From contig NZ_LT707064.1 in NCBI RefSeq assembly GCF_900156465.1, forward strand, positions 4,169,001-4,233,000: DNA of 64,000 bases, written 5' to 3'. The notes under the pieces are model-generated. The model was not told the DNA's origin, made no database searches, and saw only the letters and a list, made by a program, of their open reading frames with translations. The DNA is from Pseudomonas sp. 7SR1. GTDB lineage: Bacteria > Pseudomonadota > Gammaproteobacteria > Pseudomonadales > Pseudomonadaceae. Below, piece after piece: positions 36,101-37,997 of this stretch. Positions within the stretch are counted from its first letter, which is position 1, and each line of letters begins with the position of its first letter. A program made the translations under genes and the position numbers.

Positions 36101-37997
36101 GGAAAGGCTGATCGAGATGCTCGAACAGTCTCCTCAGGCGCCACTGCATCAGCTGTCGATCCTGCCGCCTGGCGAGCGCCACAGGCTGCTGGCCGAGTTC
36201 AATGCCCACCAAGCCGACGCCCCACGGCAGCAACCAGCCATTCAGGCGTCGTTCGAGGCGCAGGCACAGCGTACGCCGGATGACCTGGCCGTGCACGGTG
36301 GCGCACAGCGGCTGACCTATCGCCAGTTGAACGAGCGAGCCAACCGGCTGGCCCATTATCTGCGCAAGCAGGGCGTGGAAGGGGATTCGCGGGTGGCGAT
36401 CTGCGTCGAGCGCAGTGTCGACATGGTGGTAGGACTGCTGGCGGTGCTCAAGGCCGGCGGGGGGTATGTCCCCCTGGATCCGGCTTATCCGGCCGAGCGC
36501 CTTGCGTTCATGCTGCAGGACAGCGCGCCGGTTGCGGTGCTGACCCAGGCCGGTACCCGGGCGCTGCTGTCGGACGCCCAGGTGCCCCTGATCGACCTGG
36601 ACGCCGGCCCATGGCTGGACGAGCCGGATCACAACCCGCACGTGACAGGCCTGACACCTGACCATCTGGCCTATGTCATCTACACCTCCGGTTCGACCGG
36701 ACTGCCCAAGGGCGTGATGGTGGAGCGTCGCGGCCTGCGCAACCTGATGGACTGGTACCTCGAGGACCTGGCGTTCCATGCCGGCGATGCAGTGCTGTTG
36801 GCCTCTTCCTACAACTTCGACCTGACCCAGAAGAACATCCTGGCACCGCTCATGGTGGGCGCCACGCTGCATCTGGCTGAAGAACCCTTCAATCCAGGTG
36901 CCATCGTCGCCCAGGTCGCCGAGGCCGGGATCACTCACCTCAACATGTCGCCCAGCGCGTTCCATGCGCTGGTGGACGCCGACCATCAGCAGGCACTGGC
37001 CTGCCTGAAGCGGGTGGTCCTGGGCGGCGAGCCGATCCAGGTCGCCCTGCTGGAGAAACTGCCGCAGCCACGGCCAACGGTGATCAACAGCTACGGGCCG
37101 ACCGAGTGCAGCGACGTGGTTGCCTGGCACATCGTGGATAGCCATCTGGAAACCTACCGGGACCAGTCGATCCCGATTGGCCGGCCCATCCGCAACATGC
37201 AGCTGCACGTGCTGGACCACCACGGCCAGCTGTTGCCGGTGGGGGTGCCGGGCGAGATTCACATCGGCGGTGTCGGTGTGGCGCGTGGCTACCTGAACCG
37301 GCCGGAGCTCAACCAAACCCGCTTCATGGCCGATCCGTTCTACGGCCAGGCCGATGCCCGCTTGTACAAGACCGGAGACATCGGTCGCTGGTTGCCCGAC
37401 GGTACCCTGCAGTACCTGGGGCGCAACGACGACCAGGTGAAGATCCGCGGTTTCCGTATCGAACTGGGCGAAATCGAAGCCAGGCTCGCCCAGCACGAGG
37501 CGGTGAAGGAAGCGGCGGTGCTGGCCCGTGAAGACGTTCTGGGGGAGAAGCGCCTGGTGGCCTATTTCACCCAGTACCCGGCAGACGAAGCACTGGGCAT
37601 CGAAGCGCTGCGCCTGTACCTGCAGGCACAACTGCCCGCCTTCATGGTACCGGTGGCCTACGTCTGCCTGGACGCGATGCCCCTGACCCCCAACGGCAAG
37701 CTCGACCGCAAGACGCTGCCGGCGCCGGACCTGGGGGCGTTCATCAGCCGTGGCTATGAAGCGCCGGTCGGCGACACCGAAATCACCCTGGCCCAGTTGT
37801 GGGCTGAAGTGCTCAACGTAGAGCGTGTCGGTCGTCACGATCATTTCTTCGAACTGGGCGGGCATTCCCTGCTCGCCGTCAGCCTGATGGAGCGGATGCG
37901 CCAGGAAGGCATGGAAGCGGATGTGCGGACGTTATTCGAGCGGCCAACGCTCTCGGAATACGCGGCAACGACAGAAAAAATGGAGATTGTCCTGTGA
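8931..37997 (+). CDS. Syringopeptin/nunapeptin-type NRPS 1, nine modules, lipo-initiating
   Basis: The 9,688 aa synthetase begins with a starter condensation domain (HHIIQDG near residue 143) that should attach a 3-hydroxy fatty acid. Nine A-T modules follow, joined by eight C domains. Codes read by eye are Thr, Pro, Ala, Ala, Ala, Val, Val, Thr, homoserine. All eight internal C domains have ILYHH-x6-GD, the extended His motif of dual condensation/epimerization domains. Every carrier has GGHSLLAV. There is no separate epimerase or thioesterase. The ATG at 8931 has GGAGGG six bases before it; an in-frame TTG at 8874 has no comparable site. The last bases overlap the next gene (GTGA), and the acidic tail EKMEIVL probably docks with NRPS 2. 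It corresponds to SypA in gene order but has more modules than I recall for SypA. Confidence 0.95.
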   Translation: MNQSLKLAATYPLTASQRDIWLDQMTKGDSPLYTIGGYLHIQGAVDPQRVEQAVGLLVRKHDALRTILHSDAGADGVPMQTLVESLEVRVPLIDVSNRPEPQVAAQSWVQQGLEVAFALDKGPLFRFYLVKLHDTSFYFVVNLHHIIQDGWGINLMLASFSDLYNALEENREPDLSAPSYVGFIEDDARYHGSDRYLRDQAYWLDKYQDVPDPLFTARYRDRFTETVVPSAHAMTPFPHTLNERVDTLALVHKVSRFPVLLAALYVYFVRTTQRDELVVGLPILNRSNPAFKQTVGLFTQVSAMRLQFADDLPFGELVREVARALKQDYRYQRFPLSDIHRSLELRRDNRAQLFDVSFSYEEENYLYRFGEATAYSVKSSNGQEQMPLAIHVRTNPNEDNAWLHWIYNQAYLQADEVEAMAERFQHVLEQGLADDTLAVRDFVLPTPAEARLLKAWNADGAQRYEHDRTLHGLFEARAATQPKAVAVVHEGQALTYRELNERANQVAHRLLALGIFPDDRVAICVERGLDMIVGLLGILKSGAGYVPLDPAYPQERLAFMLEDSAPVAMLTQAMLQDQLPEVSVPVLLLDQPEAAGIAAQPRHDPNIGTLASRSLAYVIYTSGSTGLPKGVMVEHRNVARLFSATRPWFDFGPQDVWALFHSFAFDFSVWEIWGALTHGGRLLVVPQLVSRSPQDCYTLLCEEGVTVLNQTPSAFRQLIAAQGESELRHSLRQVIFGGEALETGILKPWYAREINAGTQLVNMYGITETTVHVTYRALHAADAQLVGVSPIGKRIPDLRLYLLDKYGKPVPKGVDGELYVGGAGVARGYLNRPELNETRFLPDPFDDDANARMYRTGDLGRWLSNGELQYLGRNDEQVKIRGFRIELGEIEARLAACQGVREAVVIAREDEPGDKRLVAYVLSRDGVALSAAQLRGELLGSLADYMVPSAFVMLDAFPLTTNGKLDRKALPAPDSQAYARRSYEAPVGQVETTLAALWAELLGVEQVGRHDRFFELGGHSLLAVKLIERMRQLDLDPDVRVLFGQPTLATLAAATGDSGGVAVPANRIAHDTTRITPDMLPLADLDQAAIDRIVATVPGGVTNVQDIYALVPLQEGILYHHLATTEGDPYLLQALLRFDSRQRLDAFAQALQAVIARHDILRTSVAWEGLEEPVQVVWREAPLTVQQVHLDQVDGDIAGQLQSRFDPRHTRFDLRLAPMMRIHFSEDPADGSWVAVLLFHHLIDDATSLGMLGKEIEAHLEGRAAALPVSVPYRNYVAQVRLGSDSSPHEAFFSEMLGDVDEPTLPFGLQDVQGDGSGIEEATLAVDTGLARRLRAQARRLGVSTASLHHLAWGQVVGRLSARQDVVFGTVLMGRLHSGQDTGHALGMFVNTLPLRVEAGAQGVLAALKTTHGRLATLLSHEHAPLALAQRCSGVAAPTPLFSALMNYRQTAVAAQAPKDAGQARVWAGARILAGEERTNYPLSLSVDDLGESFGLTVQAVAGIGAQRICGYMHTMLESVADALDGDVATPLHSLAFVPAAERRQLLDEFNAFDAAYPSGLRVHQLFEAQVRAQPDAIALSYQGQHLTYAQLNRLSNQIAHRLLELGIRVDDRVAICMERGLEMVAGLVAILKAGAGYVPLDPAYPIERLAYMLQDSAPKVLLTQDSLQERFSQSGVPALLLDAQARDAFDISSQPTSDPDVPASDDSLAYVIYTSGSTGQPKGVAMGHRALVNLMQWQGAQAAQHGRRGARTLQFAALGFDVAFQEIFSTLCDGGELSLIHADIRLNFHRLFEHIRQQRIERLYLPCIALQALAEAVVGEHRDTPLECNLRDVITAGEQLRITPQIRALFERLDGCRLHNHYGPTESHVTTALTLPDAVAAWPTLPAIGQPVANTRIYLLDEHLQPVPVGVAGEIHIGGVCVARGYLNRDDLTAQRFIRDPFASDGQARLYKTGDLGRYLPDGHIEYLGRNDDQIKIRGFRVELGEIEARLCQHAGVKEAAVVAREDSPGDKRLVAYITAQSTDAVAEADDLRAHLQALLPDYMVPAAFVRLEKLPLSPNGKLDRRALPAPEADAFASRAYEAPLGEVETTLAGLWAEVLGVGQVGRHDHFFELGGHSLLAVKLIELMRKAGLSADVRVLFGQPTLAALAAAVGGRAEISVPANGIPAGCQRITPSMLALVSLDQDTLDRIVAGVPGGAGNVQDIYPLAPLQEGILYHHIAAEQGDPYLLQATFALDSRPRLDDFVAALQAVIDRHDILRTALLREGLDAPLQVVLRQSRLTLEEQALDPAEGDIAAQLQARFDPRHCRLDLDKAPLMRLACAWDSVHQRWVAVLLFHHIALDHTALDVMQEEMLAFLAGEADRLEAAMPYRNYVAQTLLGVPREQHERFFRDMLADVEEPTLPFGLREVQGDGRGIEEVKLNLDPTLCRRLRQQARQLGVSAAALHHLAWARVLGRVSGREDVVFGTVLLGRMQSGEGADRALGMFINTLPLRVDVGGQPVRAGVKATHARLTALLGHEHASLALAQRCSGVPASLPLFSALLNYRHSPSQEGESVDRWAGTQVLQVMERTNYPCMLSVDDQGEGFLLSVQTAGAVDARQVGGYMQTALASLVEALEFAPDTAVNDLEILSESERRQVLQAFNATQAEYPLAQTIHGLFEAQVQRTPESLAVLHRGQRLSYRELNERANRLAHYLRKQGVKPDSRVAICVERSLDMVVGLLAILKAGGGYVPLDPAYPADRIAYMLEDSAPAAVLAQAATLGLLAGAAMPVIDLGSELWQDESVLNPQVPELTSAHLAYVIYTSGSTGLPKGVMIEHRNTVNFLTWAQRSFDSETLSKTLFSTSLNFDLAVYECFAPLTCGGSIDVVANVLELQQGEHDITLINTVPSALKALLESGGLGEGVETVNVAGEALKRSLVEALFEQTSVKRLCNLYGPSETTTYSSWVSMSREEGFAAHIGKPVANTQFYLLDEQRQPVPLGVPGEIYIGGAGVARGYLNRDDLTAERFLKDPFSHETNARMYRTGDLGRYLPDGNIEYLGRNDDQVKIRGFRIELGEIEARLAGHEAVKEAVILAREDVPGDKRLVAYFTESRAVDIEALRSHLQGQLPDYMVPVAYVRLDALPLTPNGKLDRKALPAPDLDAVITRGYEAPQGDVETTLAQLWQALLSVEQVGRHDHFFELGGHSLLAVSLIERMRQVGLSADVRVLFGQPTLAALAAAVGRHDNQEVQVPANLIAPDCQRITPDLLPLVALSQEAIDRIVASVPGGAGNVQDIYPLAPLQEGILYHHLAARQGDPYVLQAQFAFDSRERLDDFSLALQGVIDRHDILRTSMAWEGLEEPVQVVWRKAVLGVEQMRLSPGDGDVAGQLKARFDASHHRLDIRQAPLMCIRFAEDAPNRRWVASLLFHHMALDHAALEVVRHEMQAHLLGQAGRLGDAVPYRNYVAQARLGVSPEEHEEFFRDMLGGVDEPTLPFGLQDVRGDNAVMEETRQDVAIDLSQRLRAQARRLGVSAAALHHLAWAQVLGRVSGREKVVFGTVLMGRMQGGEGADRALGMFINTLPICVPVGGRVRDSVLATHARLSGLLGHEHASLALAQRCSGVAAPTPLFSALLNYRHTSAESITLHMSSAWQGIEALGGEERTNYPLTLSVDDLGEGFSLTVQAVTGIDAARVGAYMETALASLVEALEHAPENPLADLSILPATEREELLVGFNATQAEYPLAQTIHGLFEAQVQRTPESLAVLHRGQRLSYRELNERANRLAHYLRKQGVKPDSRVAICVERSLDMVVGLLAILKAGGGYVPLDPAYPADRIAYMLEDSAPAAVLAQAATLGLLAGAAMPVIDLGSELWQDESVLNPQVPELTSSHLAYVIYTSGSTGLPKGVMIEHRNTVNFLTWAQRSFDAQTLSKTLFSTSLNFDLAVYECFAPLTCGGSIDVVTNVLELQQGEHDITLINTVPSALKALLESGGLSEGVEIVNVAGEALKRSLVEALFEQTQVKRLCNLYGPSETTTYSSWVSMSREEGFAAHIGKPVANTQFYLLDEHRQPVPLGVPGEIYIGGAGVARGYLNRDDLTAERFLKDPFSSETNARMYRTGDLGRYLPDGNIEYLGRNDDQVKIRGFRIELGEIEARLAQYPGLQETVVLAREDIPGDKRLVAYFTQSRTNEAVDIEALRSHLQGQLPAYMVPMAYVRLDALPLTPNGKLDRKALPAPDLDSVITRGYEAPQGDVETTLAQLWQALLGVEQVGRHDHFFELGGHSLLAVSLIERMRQVGLSADVRVLFSQPTLAALAAAVGGSNEIVVPANRIPSGCTRITPDMLLLADLDQETLDRVVETVPGGARNVQDIYPLAPLQEGILYHHLAARQGDPYVLQTQFAFATRERLEDFCRALQQVIDRHDILRTAVLWEGLDQPLQVVWREAALMQEEVALDPVDGDMAALLYQRFDSRHHRLDITRAPMLQLVYAHDTDTDRWLAMLLFHHMALDHTAMDVVRHEMQLHLLGQADRLGAAMPYRNYVAQARLGVSPEAHEAFFREMLGDVDAPTLPFGLQDVQATGQGIEEATRVLAHDLGQGLRARARHLGVSAASLVHLAWAQVLGRVTGQDDVVFGTVLMGRMQGGEGADRALGMFINTLPLRVRVGSTGVRAGVKATHARLAALLAHEHASLALAQRCSGVAAPTPLFSALLNYRHSAPTASSEALPAWNGIEVLGGEERTNYPLMLSVDDLGDGFSLTVQAVTGIDAARVGAYMETALASLVEALEHAPENPLADLSILPATEREELLVGFNATQAEYPLAQTIHGLFEAQVQRTPESLAVLHRGQRLSYRELNERANRLAHYLRKQGVKPDSRVAICVERSLDMVVGLLAILKAGGGYVPLDPAYPADRIAYMLEDSAPAAVLAQAATLGLLAGAAMPVIDLGSELWQDESVLNPQVPELTSSHLAYVIYTSGSTGLPKGVMIEHRNTVNFLTWAQRSFDAQTLSKTLFSTSLNFDLAVYECFAPLTCGGSIDVVTNVLELQQGEHDITLINTVPSALKALLESGGLGEGVETVNVAGEALKRSLVEALFEQTSVKRLCNLYGPSETTTYSSWVSMSREEGFAAHIGKPVANTQFYLLDEHRQPVPLGVPGEIYIGGAGVARGYLNRDDLTAERFLKDPFSSETNARMYKTGDLGRYLPDGNIEYLGRNDDQVKIRGFRIELGEIEARLAGHEAVKEAVILAREDVPGDKRLVAYFTESRAVDIEALRSHLQGQLPDYMVPVAYVRLDALPLTPNGKLDRKALPAPDLDSVITRGYEAPQGDVETTLAQIWQALLGVEQVGRHDHFFELGGHSLLAVSLIERMRQVGLSADVRVLFGQPTLSALAAAVGGYCEVEVPANGIARDCTRIMPDMLSLTRLDQEAIDRIVASVPGGAGNVQDIYPLAPLQEGILYHHLSAEQGDPYLLQALFGLRDRQRLDDFILALQSVIDRHDILRTAIVWEGLDEPQQVVWRQAPLKLEAFEPDPQGAGIVEQLQQRFDARLYGLDMTQAPLMHLAFAEDKPNQRWVALLLFHHIALDHTALKVVQREMQAHLLGQVGQLDAAVPYRNYVAQARLGVSQEEHEAFFRDMLGDVEEPTLPFGLQQVQGDGHDIEEAGRLLERDLSRRLRRLARRSGVGTASLCHLAWAQVLACVSGKSEVVFGTVLLGRMQGGQGADRALGMFINTLPLRVSVDDQDVRTGVQAVHGRLTALLGHEHASLALAQRCSGVSAPAPLFSALLNYRNSSEQVDALEVDAAWQGIETLDGESRTNYPLTLSVDDLGEDFALTVLVKNGIGAQRVCAYMERALQSLATALESSPATRLHDLAVLPHAERERVLEAFNATTRAYPRDKTVHAVFEQQAQDCADAIAVVHDEQCLTYGELNIRANRLARHLAGLGVQPGDRVALGLARSVELLVSQLAVLKCAAVYVPLDTSAPLERQQFMVDDSGAKVLLTQSSLVSAQSAVRVDLDRLELAEASTDLDLPQSAEAVAYIMYTSGSTGTPKGVLVPHRAINRLVINNGYADFNARDRVAFASNPAFDASTLDVWAPLLNGGCVVVVDQDVLLSRERFARLLTEQRVSVLWMTAGLFHQYAAGLMPVFKHLRYLIVGGDVLDPAVIGRVLKEGAPQHLLNGYGPTEATTFTTTHEIRAVGEGGIPIGRPVGNSRVYVLDAQLQPVPVGVAGELYIGGDGVAKGYLNRPELTAEKFVTDPFSAGPGALLYRTGDLARWRVDGSVDYLGRNDDQVKIRGFRIELGEIEARLAEHDSIRTAAVLAREDVPGEKRLVAYFTLNDPQAGVTIETLRSHLHAQLPDYMMPMAYVLLETLPLTANGKLDRRALPAPDAEAYASREYEAPQGAVEQTLARLWAEVLKVEQVGRHDHFFELGGHSLLAVTLIERMRQAGLSADVRVLFSQPTLAALAAAIGSGKEIEVPANLIAADCVQITPDMLTLVALDQPTIDRIVATVPGGARNVQDIYPLAPLQEGILYHHLTAEQGDPYVLKILFELHNRDRLTAFVDALEHVIDRHDILRTSVVWEGFDSPVQVVWRKARLVVEEVALADAAGDIASQLQARFDPRHYRLDITRAPMLRLAYAQDAARGRWVAVLLFHHMALDHTAMEVVQHEMQAHLLGKTAPLAAAVPYRNYVAQACLGVSEQEHEHFFREMLGDIDEPTLPFGVRDVQGDGRDIEEARRPVDTALSQRLRVLARQLGVSAASLVHLAWAQLLGRVSGKDDVVFGTVLMGRMQGGDGADRALGMFINTLPLRVEVGIQSVREGVEATHARLTGLLGHEHASLALAQRCSGVVAPMPLFSALLNYRHSAGLADSSQALAGWEGIETLSNEERTNYPLTLSVDDLGDDFHLTALAVPRIGAQRVCEYMHIALETLVESLELAPSTPLNRLAILPAAERRQVVAGFNATMRPYPQDRTVHGLFEAQAEARPHAIAAVQDGRCLTYSELNAWANGLARHLAGLGVQPGDRVALGLGRSIELLVGQLAVLKCAAVYVPLDIGAPLERQQFMVDDSGAQVVLARKGQKVPAGPLRVDLGHMEVDETCVDLDLPQSAEAVAYIMYTSGSTGTPKGVLVPHRAINRLVINNGYADFNARDRVAFASNPAFDASTLDVWAPLLNGGCVVVVDQDVLLSRERFARLLTEQRVSVLWMTAGLFHQYAAGLMPVFKHLRYLIVGGDVLDPAVIGRVLKEGAPQHLLNGYGPTEATTFTTTHEIRAVGEGGIPIGRPVGNSRVYVLDAQLQPVPVGVAGELYIGGDGVAKGYLNRPELTAEKFVTDPFSADPGALLYRTGDLARWRVDGSVDYLGRNDDQVKIRGFRIELGEIEARLGQCPGVQDAVVLARQDETGPKRLVGYVIAEPGVTLSVQDLRAELASALADYMVPSAFVVLPSFPLTANGKLDRRALPAPDAEAYASREYEAPQGAVEQTLARLWAEVLKVEQVGRHDHFFELGGHSLLAVTLIERMRQAGLSADVRVLFSQPTLAALAAAIGSGKEIEVPANLIAADCVQITPDMLTLVALDQPTIDRIVATVPGGARNVQDIYPLAPLQEGILYHHLAAEQGDPYVLQSQFAFDTLERFEAFVEALQVVIDRHDILRTSVVWEGLDEPLQVVWRQVRLEPQRFEPEATAGDVATQLATRFDARHYRLDLRRAPMLQLVHARDEAQDRWVAILLFHHMALDHTALEVVQHEMQAHLMGEAAQLAEAVPYRNYVAQARLGMSEQEHEVFFRQMLGEIEEPTLPFGLAQVQGDGRGIEEVTVAVDDAVGRGLRSQARRLGVSAASLIHLAWARVMALACGQEHVVFGTVLMGRMQGGDGADRALGMFINTLPICVSVGEQSVDEAVKATHARLTGMLAHEHASLALAQRCSGVAAPTPLFSALLNYRHSATQVTEALLSAWSGMQMLSSEERTNYPLTMNVDDLGDGFSLTALVESRIGAQRICDYLQVALRSLFEALEQAPQTPVQSLPVLPQAERRQLLETWNASSATYPHDALIHGQVEACAAARPDALAVRFEDRSLTYGELNARANQVAHHLLSLGIRPDDRVAICVERGLDMIVGLLGILKSGAGYVPLDPAYPAERLAFMLQDSTPVAVLTQAATRHCLADVTVPVIDLDRAEWPEASLGNPQVAGLDSSHLAYVIYTSGSTGLPKGVMVEHRNVARLFSATRPWFDFGPQDVWALFHSFAFDFSVWEIWGALTHGGRLLVVPQLVSRSPQDCYTLLCEEGVTVLNQTPSAFRQLIAAQGESELRHSLRQVIFGGEALETGILKPWYAREINAGTQLVNMYGITETTVHVTYHALSADDAQRVGVSPIGTRIPDLQLHVLDARREPVPVGVVGEMYVGGAGVARGYLNRPELDRQRFIADPFSGCEGARLYRTGDLGRRLADGSIEYLGRNDDQVKIRGFRIELGEIEARLAACEGVREAVVIAREDEPGDKRLVAYVIAEEGEPPTAAGLRAALLGSLADYMVPGAFVMLDAFPLTTNGKLDRKALPAPDQSSVATREYEAPQGDAETVIATIWQDLLDLDRIGRHDNFFELGGHSLLAVKLIERMRQAGLSADVRVLFGQPTLAALAAAVGGRTDVVVPANRIASDCRRITPELLPLATLSQDEIDRVVAMVPGGLANVQDIYALAPLQEGILYHHLAAAQGDPYLQYMMFAFDTFARLEAFTHAFQSVVARHDILRTSVLWEDLAEPVQVVWRDARMVVESVELDPAAGDVAAQLHQRFDPRHYRLDIRQAPLIRVAYAQDPANQRWVGMLLFHHLVDDATSLAALSAEIEAHMLGRADRLPASVPYRNYVAQARLGVSREAHEAFFRDMLGDVDEPTLPFGLQDVQGDGSGIEEAGQLVEADLSRRLRAQARLLGVSAASLYHLVWAQVLGKVSGREEVVFGTVLMGRMQGGEGADRALGMFINTLPLRVSLQTDVRAGVTTTHARLTALLGHEHASLALAQRCSGVEAPTPLFSALLNYRHTGAITTTEALSAWDGIQMLSGEERTNYPLTLAVDDQGEAFSFTVMTPARIGAQRMCGYVRQTLERLIEMLEQSPQAPLHQLSILPPGERHRLLAEFNAHQADAPRQQPAIQASFEAQAQRTPDDLAVHGGAQRLTYRQLNERANRLAHYLRKQGVEGDSRVAICVERSVDMVVGLLAVLKAGGGYVPLDPAYPAERLAFMLQDSAPVAVLTQAGTRALLSDAQVPLIDLDAGPWLDEPDHNPHVTGLTPDHLAYVIYTSGSTGLPKGVMVERRGLRNLMDWYLEDLAFHAGDAVLLASSYNFDLTQKNILAPLMVGATLHLAEEPFNPGAIVAQVAEAGITHLNMSPSAFHALVDADHQQALACLKRVVLGGEPIQVALLEKLPQPRPTVINSYGPTECSDVVAWHIVDSHLETYRDQSIPIGRPIRNMQLHVLDHHGQLLPVGVPGEIHIGGVGVARGYLNRPELNQTRFMADPFYGQADARLYKTGDIGRWLPDGTLQYLGRNDDQVKIRGFRIELGEIEARLAQHEAVKEAAVLAREDVLGEKRLVAYFTQYPADEALGIEALRLYLQAQLPAFMVPVAYVCLDAMPLTPNGKLDRKTLPAPDLGAFISRGYEAPVGDTEITLAQLWAEVLNVERVGRHDHFFELGGHSLLAVSLMERMRQEGMEADVRTLFERPTLSEYAATTEKMEIVL
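12121..15405 (+). other. Module 2: C-A(Pro)-T
   Basis: The adenylation code is about DVQLIAHVTK (FDVAFQE, VITAGEQ, NHYGPTESHV), closest to the Pro code DVQLIAHVVK. The condensation domain reads FHHLIDDATSL instead of the usual HHxALDH and lies downstream of a Thr module. Confidence 0.75.
15406..18610 (+). other. Module 3: C-A(Ala)-T
   Basis: The code DLYNNALTYK (FDLAVYE, INTVPSA, VNVAGEA, NLYGPSETTTY) is, from memory, the Ala code of safracin-type synthetases. The condensation domain is FHHIALDHTAL. The A-domain DNA is 772 bp identical to part of module 15. Confidence 0.75.
17443..18214 (+). repeat. 772-bp tract identical to 56898-57669 (module 3 copy)
   Basis: The second half of the module 3 Ala A domain is identical base for base to module 15 in NRPS 3, almost 40 kb away in a different gene. 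Confidence 0.85.
18611..21830 (+). other. Module 4: C-A(Ala)-T
   Basis: The code is DLYNNALTYK, as in module 3. The condensation domain is FHHMALDHAAL. DNA from 19902 is identical over 902 bp to module 5. Confidence 0.75.
19902..20803 (+). repeat. 902-bp tract identical to 23118-24019 (module 4 copy)
   Basis: Aligned by eye, this stretch from the end of the condensation domain into the Ala A domain is base-for-base the same as 23118-24019, silent positions included. Mismatches begin immediately on both sides. Confidence 0.85.
21831..25040 (+). other. Module 5: C-A(Ala)-T
   Basis: The code is DLYNNALTYK. The condensation domain is FHHMALDHTAM. Its 5' A-domain half matches module 4 and its 3' half matches module 15 exactly, so it is a mosaic. 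Confidence 0.75.
23118..24019 (+). repeat. 902-bp tract identical to 19902-20803 (module 5 copy)
   Basis: Second copy of the identical tract. A 597-bp part of it (matching 20154-20750) is also identical to 49433-50029 in module 13 of NRPS 2. Confidence 0.85.
25041..28258 (+). other. Module 6: C-A(Val)-T
   Basis: The code is DALWIGGTFK (FDASTLD, WMTAGLF, LIVGGDV, NGYGPTEATTF), a Val-type aliphatic code. The condensation domain is FHHIALDHTAL. The A core and carrier are almost identical in DNA to module 7. Confidence 0.75.
28259..31485 (+). other. Module 7: C-A(Val)-T
   Basis: The code is DALWIGGTFK. The A-T region and the following condensation domain are nearly identical to those of modules 16/17. 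The condensation domain of this module is FHHMALDHTAM. Confidence 0.75.
31486..34740 (+). other. Module 8: C-A(Thr)-T
   Basis: The code is DFWNIGMVHK, Thr, matching modules 1 and 17. The condensation domain is FHHMALDHTAL. It probably yields Dhb8 after action by the next condensation domain. Confidence 0.8.
31605..31918 (+). repeat. 314-bp tract identical to 61406-61719 (module 8 condensation domain)
   Basis: Exact match between the N-terminal parts of the module 8 and module 17 condensation domains; identity continues with rare mismatches on the 3' side. Confidence 0.8.
34741..37994 (+). other. Module 9: C-A(probably homoserine)-T
   Basis: The code reads DLKNVGSDVK (FDLTQKN, LNMSPSAF, VVLGGEP, NSYGPTECSDV), close to DLKNFGSDVK, which I recall as a homoserine code. 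The condensation domain has the variant FHHLVDDATSL and follows a Thr module. Confidence 0.55.

Noticed and set aside
8931..37997. NRPS 1 as the SyrE (syringomycin) synthetase
   Set aside because: SyrE starts Ser-Ser-Dab and has Arg, Phe and Asp codes; here the codes start Thr-Pro-Ala and none of Dab, Arg, Phe or Asp occurs.
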